This document shows positions 1-7,746 of a DNA stretch of 17,952 bases, in pieces. The notes beneath the pieces are model-generated. The model ran no database searches, had not been told where the DNA came from, and saw only the letters and a program-made list of their open reading frames with translations. Position numbers and translations under genes: made by a program. The first letter of the stretch is position 1. Each line of letters opens with the position of its first letter. The DNA comes from Hyphomicrobiaceae bacterium UBA2767 (GTDB lineage: Bacteria; Pseudomonadota; Alphaproteobacteria; Rhizobiales; Methyloligellaceae): NCBI GenBank assembly GCA_002352635.1, contig DEIT01000091.1, positions 3,926 to 21,877 of the forward strand, read 5' to 3'.

Positions 1-193
1 GCCCGATGGACACGGCCACGACCTCCTTAGCCTGTCCCGCTTCCTTCAGGCGCAGCGCCTCCTCGACGGCGATTTCGTCGAATGGGTTCATGGACATCTT
101 TACGTTGGCGAGATCGACACCCAATCCGTCCGCCTTGACGCGAATCTTGACATTAAAATCAACGACCCGCTTTACCGCTACCAAGATTTTCAT
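1..193 (-). CDS. etfB: Electron transfer flavoprotein beta subunit, N-terminal part (cut by window edge)
   Basis: The first 64 codons of EtfB are visible on the minus strand; the rest lies beyond the left edge. EtfB pairs with EtfA, binds AMP, and carries electrons from acyl-CoA dehydrogenases to ETF:ubiquinone oxidoreductase. The visible protein starts MKILVAVKRVVDFNVKIRVK and continues with VDLANVKMSMNPFDEIAVEE, the hallmark N-terminal Rossmann-like segment of alphaproteobacterial EtfB. The ATG at 191-193 is preceded by AAGGAA, a good ribosome binding site. The gene is divergent from the TRAP transporter genes across a 264-base gap that contains a 22-bp palindrome. Its location suits the two acyl-CoA dehydrogenases downstream, which need EtfAB, though it may simply be the housekeeping copy. 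The family call is near certain; a link to the cluster is inferred. Confidence 0.93.
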   Translation of the reverse strand, partial: MKILVAVKRVVDFNVKIRVKADGLGVDLANVKMSMNPFDEIAVEEALRLKEAGQAKEVVAVSIG

Positions 194-307
194 GCGATTC
201 CTTAAGTGAGAGCTCCGACTTTTCTGCGTCAAAGGCCGGGAGAGAATTCATCCGTTTCCCACCGTTTAACCCAAACAATGGACTCAGATTATCATGATTG
301 CAACACG

Positions 308-329
308 TTTTTGGAATGCATTCCAAAAA
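308..329. promoter_or_regulatory. 22-bp perfect palindrome, probable operator of the transporter genes (copy 1)
   Basis: A perfect inverted repeat with half-sites TTTTTGGAATG and CATTCCAAAAA, centred between 318 and 319, lies in the etfB/dctP divergent gap, 129 bases before the dctP start. The same 22 bases recur at 5663-5684 upstream of the catabolic operon. A TTGGAC (330-335) follows directly and could be a -35 element, but no convincing -10 at standard spacing follows. The inner core resembles the TGGAAnnnnTTCCA-like sites known for IclR-family regulators, so the IclR-type gene at 4809-5522 is the likely binder. That it is an operator is inferred from symmetry, duplication and position. 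Confidence 0.75.
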
Positions 330-457
330 TTGGACTAAGGGGTCTGATTATGATATCCATATAGGCTCGAAACTGGGGCAGTATGGCGAAAGCACGAAGA
401 ATTGCACGCCTATATCCACCTCGGACAAAAACTGAAAATCGATAGGGAGGAATAGAA

Positions 458-1465
458 ATGGTGCGTAAATCTTGGAGTAAGGGTCTCTTGTCGGCTGTCG
501 GCACTGGGGCTTTAGCATTATCGATCAGCCTTCCGGCCACTCCGTCGGAAGCAAAAACACTTCGGTTCACCACGCAATTGCCGGCAAAGAATTTCGCCAC
601 GAAAAACGCTATTGAGTTCGGCAAGTGCCTAGCTGGCAAAACAGACATCGACATGCAGGTTTTTCACTCAGCACAACTGTATCGGGACAAGGAAGTCCCT
701 CAGGCGGTTGCCTCTGGCGCTATTGACATGGGAATGACGACGACCGCGCGCTTTGCCGGCACAATTCCTGCGATTGAAATCCTGTATGTTCCCTTTGCTA
801 TGGGCACAAGGAACCAGACAATCGCGGCCCTGGCCCCGGGCGCTGAACTGCGCAAGTTGCTTGATGGAGCAATCCTCAAAACAGGTGCGCGTCCGATTTA
901 CTGGATGGACTACGGCTCCGCCATCTTCATATCCAAGAAAAACAAGCCGATCCGCAAGCCGGCGGATGTCAAGGGTAAGAAAGTGCGCGTTTTCGGAAAG
1001 ACACTTGGCGATTTCGTCACGGCTCTTGGTGGTGCACCGACACTAACCTCGGGATCCGAGCAGTTTCTGGCCTATCAACGTGGCACGGTGGACGCCGGCA
1101 TGACCGGTATTGGATCGGTGAAGTCCAGAAAGCTCTATGAGGTAATGGATATCGTGACACGCTCTGAGCATGCGAAGATCGAATTCCTCATGCTGATCAA
1201 TGAAAAGGTCTGGAAATCGCTCTCTGCCAAAGAACAACAAGCAATGACCGCTTGTGGTCTGACCTCAGAGCGCAATCTGCGAGCGTCCATCGCCGCCATC
1301 GAAGAGGCTGCTGCGAAGCTTACAATTGCTAAAGGCAAGGAAGTATTTACACCGAGCAAATCAGATTTTTCGGACTGGAAGAAGGCCGCGCAGCCGGTCG
1401 TGAAGGCCTATGCCAAGAATTCCGGGGAACTCGGTGCGAAAGTTCTGAAAGCCATTGGGCAATAA
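458..1465 (+). CDS. TRAP transporter periplasmic solute-binding protein (DctP family)
   Basis: The 335-residue protein is the extracytoplasmic receptor of a tripartite ATP-independent periplasmic (TRAP) transporter, which catches an organic acid and delivers it to the DctQM membrane parts. Residues 1-32 form a signal peptide (basic MVRKSWSK, hydrophobic core, SEA before Lys33). The mature start KTLRFTTQLP, the segment AVASGAIDMG (about 83-92), and GKKVRVFG with Arg177 are typical; this Arg usually binds the ligand carboxylate. Length is normal for the family. The ATG has a strong GGGAGGA site just upstream. It is the first gene of a TRAP set (dctQ 99 bases later, then dctM), with a palindromic operator upstream. 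The ligand is not readable; the neighbouring CoA genes suggest a carboxylic acid. Confidence 0.95.
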   Translation: MVRKSWSKGLLSAVGTGALALSISLPATPSEAKTLRFTTQLPAKNFATKNAIEFGKCLAGKTDIDMQVFHSAQLYRDKEVPQAVASGAIDMGMTTTARFAGTIPAIEILYVPFAMGTRNQTIAALAPGAELRKLLDGAILKTGARPIYWMDYGSAIFISKKNKPIRKPADVKGKKVRVFGKTLGDFVTALGGAPTLTSGSEQFLAYQRGTVDAGMTGIGSVKSRKLYEVMDIVTRSEHAKIEFLMLINEKVWKSLSAKEQQAMTACGLTSERNLRASIAAIEEAAAKLTIAKGKEVFTPSKSDFSDWKKAAQPVVKAYAKNSGELGAKVLKAIGQ

Positions 1466-1496
1466 CGCTTCAGTGCTAAATTCATTAATTTCAGTT

Positions 1497-1522
1497 GGGA
1501 GGGTCGCGCCAGTGACTCTCCC
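1497..1522 (+). other. Stem-loop in the dctP-dctQ gap
   Basis: The arms GGGAGGGTC (1497-1505) and GACTCTCCC (1514-1522) pair over nine base pairs with one G-U wobble around an 8-base loop. No T-run follows, so it is not a standard intrinsic terminator. Hairpins just after the binding-protein gene are common in binding-protein operons, where they protect the upstream mRNA and raise its level above that of the membrane genes. That role here is inferred. Confidence 0.55.
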
Positions 1523-1564
1523 TACTCGATTTCATAATTCAGTTACAGGGCGGCGGTATACTGA

Positions 1565-2077
1565 ATGCTTCGATTAATTGACAATATTTCCGAGCGATTG
1601 GGCCAGCTTTCTGCAATTCTTTTCTTCGTAATTGGTCTGATGATTTCCTATGAAGTTGTGGCGCGGTACGTGTTTTTCGCGCCAACGACCTGGGCGGAGG
1701 AGGGCGCACGGTTGCTCCAGTTATGGGCGACCTATCTTGCTATGGGCTATGTGCTCAAGAGCGGCGGATTGGTTCGGATAACGGTACTCACCGATATGCT
1801 TGGCGCGACCGGCCGCCGAATACTGGAAATAGTGGCGTTGTTGTGGATGCTGTTTTTCTGCGTCTACGCATTTTGGCTGGGTGTTGAAGTCGTGATTGAA
1901 AGCGTTGAGATCGGGCGCGCTACGGCGACGATGAACCAGGTGCCGAAATTCTGGACGGAATCCGCTATCCCTGCCGGTTTCTTTATCCTCATCATTCAGG
2001 TGCTGGCGCAAATATGGCGCCAGTTGCGAAATCAGTCTGAGAGTTCTGACTCTGACGTGTCAGAGTCCAACATTTAA
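1565..2077 (+). CDS. TRAP transporter small permease (DctQ family)
   Basis: The 170-residue integral membrane protein is the small subunit of the TRAP transporter; it holds the large permease and helps receive the binding protein. Four hydrophobic segments are visible (about 14-36, 49-66, 83-108 and 131-151). The first runs into YEVVARYVFFAPTTWAEEGA, the diagnostic DctQ motif. The C-terminus is hydrophilic and rich in Ser, Asp and Glu (QSESSDSDVSESNI), and the DNA encoding it is a near-continuous inverted repeat (2048-2067). The start is ATG at 1565 with only a weak purine stretch before it (GGGCGGCGG). It lies 99 bases after dctP, with a hairpin in the gap, and 12 bases before dctM. Confidence 0.93.
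   Translation: MLRLIDNISERLGQLSAILFFVIGLMISYEVVARYVFFAPTTWAEEGARLLQLWATYLAMGYVLKSGGLVRITVLTDMLGATGRRILEIVALLWMLFFCVYAFWLGVEVVIESVEIGRATATMNQVPKFWTESAIPAGFFILIIQVLAQIWRQLRNQSESSDSDVSESNI
2048..2067 (+). other. Perfect inverted repeat at the 3' end of dctQ, upstream of the dctM ribosome binding site
   Basis: GACTCTGAC (2048-2056) and GTCAGAGTC (2059-2067) are exact reverse complements separated by two bases. In RNA this can fold into a stem of about seven base pairs with a short loop. It is inside the dctQ reading frame and ends about ten bases before the AGGA used by dctM, so it may tune dctM translation. It might instead be chance in a low-constraint Ser/Asp-rich tail. Confidence 0.45.
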
Positions 2078-2089
2078 GGAAAGTAAGAA

Positions 2090-3361
2090 TTGACTATCAT
2101 CATAATTCTGGGATTGCTCCTTTTCTTCCTGATTCTGGGAATACCCATCGCGTTCGTGATGGGAGGGCTGGGCCTTCTTCTCCTCATTCATGCTGATTTC
2201 AATCCGGTCATGATCCCGCAGGGACTGTATTCGAGCATCGACAACTTCATCCTGCTTGCGGTCCCGCTATTCCTTTTGATGTCAAATATCCTTCTCAGGG
2301 GAGGGGTCGGTAAAGACCTCTTCGCCGCCGCACAGAGCTGGGTTGGCCATTGGCCCGGTGGTCTGGGTGTTGCGACAATTGCGTCATGTGCGCTGTTCTC
2401 GGCGATCTGCGGCTCCTCGGTAGCGACGGCGGCAACAATTGGAACTGTCGCGATACCTGAAATGACCAAACGCGGTTATAAAAAGAGTTTCGTTCTTGGA
2501 TTGCTGGGAGCCGGTGGAACTCTTGGAATATTGATCCCTCCGTCAATCATTCTAATCATCTACGGGGTCATTACCGAGGAATCTATTGTTCATTTATTCG
2601 CTGCTGGCGTTGGCCCCGGTATTTTTCTTGCTGTCATGTTCTCATTATATTCGATCATTTATGCACGATTTAGCGGTCAGTTCGAAGCTATGCCCCGGGC
2701 CTCTTGGCGGGATCGCTGGCAGCACACGGTCAGAGCGAGCCCGGTCCTTTTTCTCGCGGCCGTTATCGTGTTGGGAATTTATTTCGGCGTGTTTACGCCG
2801 ACCGAGGCAGCCGGGATCGGGTTTGTGCTTTCACTGGCCATCACATTGCTCAGGAGGTCAATCACGTTTTCCGAGTTACGCCAGGCAGCGATAGAGGGGA
2901 TGCGTACGACGGTGACGATTTTCCTGATAATCGCTGGCGCCAAGATATTTTCCAAGGCCATCACCCTTTACCAGATACCTCAGGAGGTTTCCGCCATGGT
3001 AGCGGATAATTTTACCGAGGCGGGCGGGTTTATTTTCGTCGTCTGTCTGCTCTTGCTGTTGGTAGGGTTCTTTATTGAATCCCTCAGCATGCTTCTCATC
3101 ATGGTCCCGGTTCTTTTTCCCTCGCTTGCAGCCATGGGGATCGATCCGATCTGGTTTGGCATCGTCTTTGTCATCATGGTGGAATGTGCCTTGATTACCC
3201 CGCCCGTGGGGCTCAATCTTTTTGTCATGCAGGCTGTCGGCAATGCAACGCTATGGGAGGTTTCCGCTGGTATTTGGCCATTCATACTCATGATGCTGGC
3301 TACTGTCTTTGTGCTGTATTACTTCCCGCAATTGGCTTTGTACCTGCCATTTTCATTGTGA
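2090..3361 (+). CDS. TRAP transporter large permease (DctM family)
   Basis: The 423-residue polytopic membrane protein is the ion-coupled transport subunit of the TRAP system. It shows about twelve hydrophobic segments and family motifs: GIPIAFVMGG near the N-terminus, the Gly/Ser-rich SAICGSSVATAATIG around residue 110, GAGGTLGILIPPSI around residue 145, FTPTEAAGIG around residue 238, and VECALITPPVGLNLFV near residue 365. Length is standard. The start is TTG at 2090: AGGA sits nine bases before it and overlaps the dctQ stop, the protein begins MTIIIILGLL as expected, and no ATG is suitably placed. The short gap to dctQ suggests one transcript. A 185-base gap without a gene follows. Confidence 0.95.
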   Translation: MTIIIILGLLLFFLILGIPIAFVMGGLGLLLLIHADFNPVMIPQGLYSSIDNFILLAVPLFLLMSNILLRGGVGKDLFAAAQSWVGHWPGGLGVATIASCALFSAICGSSVATAATIGTVAIPEMTKRGYKKSFVLGLLGAGGTLGILIPPSIILIIYGVITEESIVHLFAAGVGPGIFLAVMFSLYSIIYARFSGQFEAMPRASWRDRWQHTVRASPVLFLAAVIVLGIYFGVFTPTEAAGIGFVLSLAITLLRRSITFSELRQAAIEGMRTTVTIFLIIAGAKIFSKAITLYQIPQEVSAMVADNFTEAGGFIFVVCLLLLLVGFFIESLSMLLIMVPVLFPSLAAMGIDPIWFGIVFVIMVECALITPPVGLNLFVMQAVGNATLWEVSAGIWPFILMMLATVFVLYYFPQLALYLPFSL

Positions 3362-3546
3362 CGCCGCGTTGTTGCGCTTTGGGTCTTCTTGCTTCCTTTG
3401 CGCGACGGCAAGTCTTGCTGTGTCAGTCAGCGATAGCCTGGTTCAAGCTGCGGACGCGGACATCAATGACGAGAACCGGCCCGCCGGTGATGCGAATTCG
3501 CCAGCTGAATCCCGAGCTCAGTGTGTAATTGAATGAGTGCGGTTCA

Positions 3547-4761
3547 ATGATGACCGAACAGGCGCCTGACACTGGAAAGCACTGGCAGGGCAACATCCGT
3601 TTCGTTCTCATCTCCGCGACGTTCATCAATACGGTTGTCGCCACAGCCGGCTATTTGATTCCGGCGCTCGCAACGGCAACCAGGGAGACATTGGGCGTTG
3701 ACGCCGCATTCTTTGGTTTCCAAGTTACACTCGCCTTCGGTTCCGGGGGGGTGTCGGCTATGATTGGCGGCGGAATTGTCGGCAGATTTGGACCATGCAG
3801 GGTTTCGCAATTTGCCTTGGCGCTGATCGCCATCGGCTGTGCCCTCTATGCAGTTCCCCAATCATCAATTCTCACCGCAGGATCGATTGTCATTGGGCTC
3901 GGCTATGGATTGGCAAACCCAGCGGCATCGGTGCTACTAACCCGTTTTGGCCATCCTGCCCGCCTCAATTTTCTATTTTCATTCAGGCAAGCAAGTACGG
4001 CGCTGGGTGCGGTTTGCGCGGGTATGCTTGGCCCAGCGATAGCTATCGTCTGGGGATGGCAGTGGGCCTTTTACTCGGTCGCCATTCTCTCACTCGGCGT
4101 TGCTTTGTCGATAAACGGCCTGCGGGGGAGTTGGGACGATGGGGCGGATTTGCGAACGCCGCTTTCAACACCATGGGAGGGCTTTCGGATCGTCATCCGA
4201 AACAAGAGTCTGCTTTGGTTGTGCATCGCCGGAATAGGCTTCAGCGCCGTGCAGATGGGATTGTTCGCGTTTCTGGTCCTGTTCCTCGTAGAAGACGTGG
4301 GTTTTACGCTGGCGGCAGGTGGTATGGTCCTGTCATTGATCAATTTTCTGGGCGCCGGCAGCCGTATTTTATGGGGCTGGCGTGCGGACCGGACAGGTAA
4401 TTCACTTCTGGTTGTCGCCATTATGGGTGTTGCAACCGCGATCATTGCAGCCCTTGCCGCCTTCGCGACCCCGGATTGGCCTCAGTGGCTGGTATTCGGC
4501 ATATTCAGCGCGTTTGGGCTTGCCGCATTTGGCTGGTCAGGAATTGTCATGGCGAATGTAGCAATGAGAGCGGAACCGGACAAGATTGCTGAAACAGTCG
4601 GTGCCGGGCTGGGCTTCCTGTTCTCCGGGGCCTGGATTGGGCCAAGCATCGGCTCCTTGATTTTGCATGTAACAGGAAGCTATAGGTATGTGTTTCTGTT
4701 CCTCTCTGGTGCTGCCTTAGTAGCGACCGTGCTGGCCGTAAAGGCATCTCGTTATAAATAG
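3547..4761 (+). CDS. Major facilitator superfamily (MFS) transporter
   Basis: The 404-residue inner membrane protein has the twelve-helix MFS pattern in two six-helix halves split by a polar loop (RGSWDDGADLRTPLSTPWEG, about 195-215). GGGIVGRFGPCRVSQFAL fits the loop 2-3 signature, and FSFRQASTALGAVCAGMLGP in helix 5 is common among MFS carriers encoded beside organic-acid catabolism genes. I place the start at ATG 3547, with ATG 3550 equally possible; an in-frame TTG at 3529 would add six residues but has no better ribosome site. It is a second carrier directly after a full TRAP system, so it may import a related acid, export a product, or be redundant. The substrate cannot be named. The gap of 47 bases to iclR suggests co-transcription. 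Confidence 0.9.
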   Translation: MMTEQAPDTGKHWQGNIRFVLISATFINTVVATAGYLIPALATATRETLGVDAAFFGFQVTLAFGSGGVSAMIGGGIVGRFGPCRVSQFALALIAIGCALYAVPQSSILTAGSIVIGLGYGLANPAASVLLTRFGHPARLNFLFSFRQASTALGAVCAGMLGPAIAIVWGWQWAFYSVAILSLGVALSINGLRGSWDDGADLRTPLSTPWEGFRIVIRNKSLLWLCIAGIGFSAVQMGLFAFLVLFLVEDVGFTLAAGGMVLSLINFLGAGSRILWGWRADRTGNSLLVVAIMGVATAIIAALAAFATPDWPQWLVFGIFSAFGLAAFGWSGIVMANVAMRAEPDKIAETVGAGLGFLFSGAWIGPSIGSLILHVTGSYRYVFLFLSGAALVATVLAVKASRYK

Positions 4762-4808
4762 TGAACTCTAAGCCCCGTTCTGGCATTGGCGAAATTTGGT
4801 AGTAAGAT

Positions 4809-5522
4809 ATGTCAATACGATCCGTCGTGAGAGCTTTTTCGGTGTTCGACTGTTTCGATTCCAATTCGATGCAGCTGACACTTCATGAAATCAGCCAAAA
4901 GCTTGAGTTGCCCAAGTCGACGACGTTCAGGCTTGTCAATACTCTTGTGGAGCTCGGTTACCTCTTTCAGCTCAGCGATCAACGTTATTGCATTTCGTTC
5001 AAACTGTTGCGCCTCTCCAGCCTTGTTCCATCAGTCCTGGATATCCGTGAAGTCGCTGGACCGGTAATACGCGAGCTTAGAGATCAGACCAGAGAAACTA
5101 TTTCGATTAGCATCCTCAACGGTATTGAACGCATCGTTCTGGATGTCATTGAGAGCAGATCGACGCTGAAATCCATCAGCAGTATCGGCGAGACGGTCGG
5201 ACTTCAGACGGGCTCTGTCGGCCGGGTTTTTCTGGCTTTTAATCCAACGCTCCCTCTAGACGAGATATTCGGTGAAGAGGGGCCACCGCCGACACTGGAA
5301 GAGGAGTTGGAGCAGATTCGGTCCCAGGGATATGCTTGTTCGACCGGTGATCGTGTGCCGGGCTCAGCCGGTATCGCAGCCCCGATATTGGATAAGCACA
5401 ACGCCTGGACTCATTGCATATCCATTGCCGGTCCGGAAGGTCGAGTTGTCGAGAGCCAGGAAGAGTTCTCAAAATTGCTAGTTGCTAGTGCAAAACGGAT
5501 TTCCGATCGGTTTGGGGCTTGA
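4809..5522 (+). CDS. IclR-family transcriptional regulator
   Basis: The 237-residue cytoplasmic DNA-binding protein has an N-terminal winged helix (about 1-68): the helix-turn-helix is around LTLHEISQKLELPKSTTFRL and the wing near GYLFQLSDQRYCIS. The rest is the IclR effector domain, with recognisable segments ETISISILNGIERIVLDVIES (about 96-116), TGSVGRVFLAF, and the C-terminal pocket GSAGIAAPILDKHN..CISIAGP. Length is about the IclR norm. The ATG at 4809 follows a weak purine-rich stretch. It sits between the transporter genes and the catabolic operon, each of which has the same 22-bp palindrome upstream, so it is the prime candidate regulator of both. Its ligand is presumably the pathway substrate or its CoA ester. 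The family is certain; the targets are inferred. Confidence 0.95.
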   Translation: MSIRSVVRAFSVFDCFDSNSMQLTLHEISQKLELPKSTTFRLVNTLVELGYLFQLSDQRYCISFKLLRLSSLVPSVLDIREVAGPVIRELRDQTRETISISILNGIERIVLDVIESRSTLKSISSIGETVGLQTGSVGRVFLAFNPTLPLDEIFGEEGPPPTLEEELEQIRSQGYACSTGDRVPGSAGIAAPILDKHNAWTHCISIAGPEGRVVESQEEFSKLLVASAKRISDRFGA

Positions 5523-5662
5523 TGAGGCCCATTGGACGTCACCCCGCCAACAGCTCAAATTTTCCAAATATTTTCTCACAACCAGACCACCACGGTCCGG
5601 ACCACTAGTTTCGTACGCGCTCAGGTTGCCGCCAATCGGTGCCTGCGCGCTGTCAGCCACTG

Positions 5663-5684
5663 TTTTTGGAATGCATTCCAAAAA
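5663..5684. promoter_or_regulatory. 22-bp palindrome, probable operator of the catabolic operon (copy 2)
   Basis: This is an exact copy of the palindrome at 308-329 (half-sites TTTTTGGAATG and CATTCCAAAAA). The symmetry extends outward here: G/C at 5662/5685, one mismatch, then CCAC (5657-5660) against GTGG (5687-5690), giving a 34-bp nearly perfect dyad. It lies 75 bases before the CoA-transferase start. TGGACT follows the palindrome in both copies, at slightly different spacing, and may be part of a -35 region. Duplication before two functionally linked gene sets strongly suggests one regulator. Confidence 0.78.
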
Positions 5685-5759
5685 CGGTGGACTTTGCAAA
5701 GCGCTGTGGGTAAATTCTTGGAATTCTTACTTCCATGCCGCTAACCCCAAGGTCAGGAA

Positions 5760-6944
5760 ATGCACAATCATTCCAGCGCTACGTCCCTTGAAGGCATCCG
5801 GGTTGTCGAGTTGGGGGGTAGCGTTGCGGTCCCATACGGAACCTGGATACTTGCACGGCTTGGTGCGTCGATAGTTAAGGTGGAGCGGCCTGAAACCGGG
5901 GACGATGCGCGCGCCTGGTCGAGTACGCGCTACAATGGATTCAGTACGCTTTTCACGGCACTCAATTCAGGCAAAAAATCGGTGGTTGTCGATCTGAAAG
6001 ATTCCCGGCAACGCGATATATTGCGCAACTACATCATTCAGAAGGCTGATGTCGTCGTTCAAAACCTGCGCCCCGGCGTGGTGGAGTCGTTCGGGCTGGA
6101 TGCGGACCAGTTACTGTCGGAAAAACCGGAATTGATCTACTGCAATGTCAGCGCATTCGGCGTTCAGGGCCCCCTGGCGGGCAAACCTGGTTACGATCCG
6201 CTGATGCAGGCATTTACCGGCCTCATGAGCGTTACAGGTGAACCGGATGCTCCCCCGGTTCGCGTGGGCACCTCAATCGTCGATATGGGTACGGGCATGT
6301 GGTGTGCAATCGGCATTCTCAGCGCATTGCGAAACCGGGCGCGAGCGGGCAGGGGCGAGCGTATCGATACATCGCTTTTCGAAACAGGGCTTGGTTGGAT
6401 GACTTATCATGCAAGTTCATTTTTCGGCGCTGGCAAGATCGTCGGGAAGAACGGCTCGGGGACTGCCAGCATCGCGCCTTACCAAGCCTATCGCTGTAAG
6501 GATGGTTATCTTGTTATTGCAGCGGGAAACAATCAGCTTTTCGCCAAGCTGGGGCAAGCTCTTGGCCAAGGCGATTGGAGTGGCGATGAGCGCTTCTCGT
6601 CCAATGAACAACGACTGAAAAACTCGAAAGCTCTGAATGAATTAATCGAAGCGGTTACTATGACGGCTCCAAGATCGGAGTGGCAGAAGCGTCTCGACGA
6701 AGTCTCGATCCCGAATGCCTTGATTCAGAATGTGGAAGAGGCGGTTTCCCATCCTCAGACGAAAGCCACTGAAATCGTTCAGCAAACGGACGATGGCCAT
6801 TTCCAGCTCATGGGCTTGCCGATTCTGTTTGATGGGAAGCGCCCGCCTCAATCCGAGGGGCCACCCGAACTCGGCGAACATGACAATGAATTGCTTACTT
6901 CGGCGGAAGTCGTCGAGCTGACAAGCGGGGGACAGGTTAAGTGA
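5760..6944 (+). CDS. Class III CoA-transferase (CaiB/BaiF family)
   Basis: The 394-residue enzyme should move CoA from a donor thioester to a free carboxylic acid, the usual activation step for an imported acid. It has the family start LEGIRVVELG, then ILARLGASIVKVERPETGDDAR (about 30-51), QNLRPGVVESFGLD, ELIYCNVSAFGVQGP, and the catalytic Asp175 in SIVDMGTGMW, which matches the Asp169 of formyl-CoA transferase that forms the aspartyl-CoA anhydride. The C-terminal part GYLVIAAGNNQLF..LG and DERFSSNEQRLKN is complete, and length is normal. AGGTCAGGA precedes the ATG. It is the first gene of the catabolic operon, behind palindrome copy 2; its stop overlaps the next start. Donor and acceptor are unknown. 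Confidence 0.94.
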   Translation: MHNHSSATSLEGIRVVELGGSVAVPYGTWILARLGASIVKVERPETGDDARAWSSTRYNGFSTLFTALNSGKKSVVVDLKDSRQRDILRNYIIQKADVVVQNLRPGVVESFGLDADQLLSEKPELIYCNVSAFGVQGPLAGKPGYDPLMQAFTGLMSVTGEPDAPPVRVGTSIVDMGTGMWCAIGILSALRNRARAGRGERIDTSLFETGLGWMTYHASSFFGAGKIVGKNGSGTASIAPYQAYRCKDGYLVIAAGNNQLFAKLGQALGQGDWSGDERFSSNEQRLKNSKALNELIEAVTMTAPRSEWQKRLDEVSIPNALIQNVEEAVSHPQTKATEIVQQTDDGHFQLMGLPILFDGKRPPQSEGPPELGEHDNELLTSAEVVELTSGGQVK

Positions 6945-7738
6945 TGAAAGAGTCCTATGAGACCTTGAAACTTGAGCGGATCGACGATCACCTGCTTGTA
7001 GTGACATTCAACCGCCCCGAAGCCGGCAACTCCACGAATTCACAAATGGGGAGAGACCTGCTTGATTTATGGACGGGGCTTTACATCGATCAACAGAATA
7101 TTCGCTGTATTGTGCTGACCGGAGCAGGAGATAAAATCTTCAATGCCGGTGGCGATCTGAAAGAGCGTAACAATATGACGGATGAGCAGTGGCAGCAGCA
7201 GCATGCCCTGTTCGAAAAAGCTCGTATCGCGATGCTTGATTGTCCTATCCCGATCATTGCAGCCGTCAATGGCGCCGCTTATGGCGGCGGTTTAGAAACC
7301 GTTGTCACATGTGATTTCGCCTATGCGGCAAAACGCGCCCGGTTTGCACTGACAGAAATCAAGCTCGGCATTATGCCGGGGGGAATGGGCACACAGAACC
7401 TGCCGCGCGCGGTCGGTGTGCGCCGCGCCAAGGAAATTATTCTGACCGGAAAGCCTTTCGCTGCGGAGAAGGCCTATGAGTGGGGTGTCGTTAACGAAGT
7501 CTGCGACGACGACAAGCTGATGGAGGAGGTGCTCGAAACGGCTCGCGAGATTTGCGCCAATGCGCCGCTTGCAATCTATCAGGCCAAGAAGTCAATGAAT
7601 GTTGCCACGCAAGTTGACTTAAAGAACGGCTATGCATTCGAAATCGAGGCATACAACCGGCTTGTGCCCACAGAAGACCGGCTAGAGGGCGTGCGGGCAT
7701 TCAACGAAAAACGCAGCCCGGAATTCAAAGGCAGATAG
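6944..7738 (+). CDS. Enoyl-CoA hydratase/isomerase family protein (crotonase 1)
   Basis: The 264-residue crotonase likely hydrates a 2-enoyl-CoA made by the acyl-CoA dehydrogenases. It has the N-terminal segment TFNRPEAGNS, the oxyanion-hole stretch FNAGGDLKE (about 66-74), and AAVNGAAYGGGLETVVTCD with Glu118. LTEIKLGIMPGGMGT carries Glu138. These two Glu match the catalytic pair Glu144/Glu164 of rat enoyl-CoA hydratase, so true hydratase chemistry is plausible. It ends in the family tail EGVRAFNEKRSPEFKGR. The start is ATG 6944, which overlaps the CoA-transferase stop (TGATG), a classic translational coupling; GTG at 6941 would add one residue. The HMGL-like gene begins nine bases after its stop. 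Exact substrate unknown. Confidence 0.92.
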   Translation: MKESYETLKLERIDDHLLVVTFNRPEAGNSTNSQMGRDLLDLWTGLYIDQQNIRCIVLTGAGDKIFNAGGDLKERNNMTDEQWQQQHALFEKARIAMLDCPIPIIAAVNGAAYGGGLETVVTCDFAYAAKRARFALTEIKLGIMPGGMGTQNLPRAVGVRRAKEIILTGKPFAAEKAYEWGVVNEVCDDDKLMEEVLETAREICANAPLAIYQAKKSMNVATQVDLKNGYAFEIEAYNRLVPTEDRLEGVRAFNEKRSPEFKGR

Positions 7739-7746
7739 AGGGTAAT

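Noticed and set aside
292..654. Minus-strand 120-codon frame across the dctP promoter and 5' end
   Set aside because: It is a shadow of the dctP signal peptide region and would run through the palindrome and dctP ribosome site.
3184..3536. Plus-strand frames covering the dctM end and the dctM-MFS gap
   Set aside because: They are out-of-frame continuations of dctM sequence with Cys- and Arg-rich composition and no family resemblance. I see no gene, and only weak pairing, in 3362-3546.
5594..5603. Palindrome GGTCCGGACC upstream of operator copy 2
   Set aside because: Only ten bases, single copy, no extension of symmetry; likely chance in GC-rich DNA.
5482..5874. Plus-strand open frame of 130 codons across the iclR end, the palindrome and the CoA-transferase start
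   Set aside because: It overlaps two well-supported genes in another frame, has no ribosome site and no recognisable protein features; the gap it spans holds the operator.
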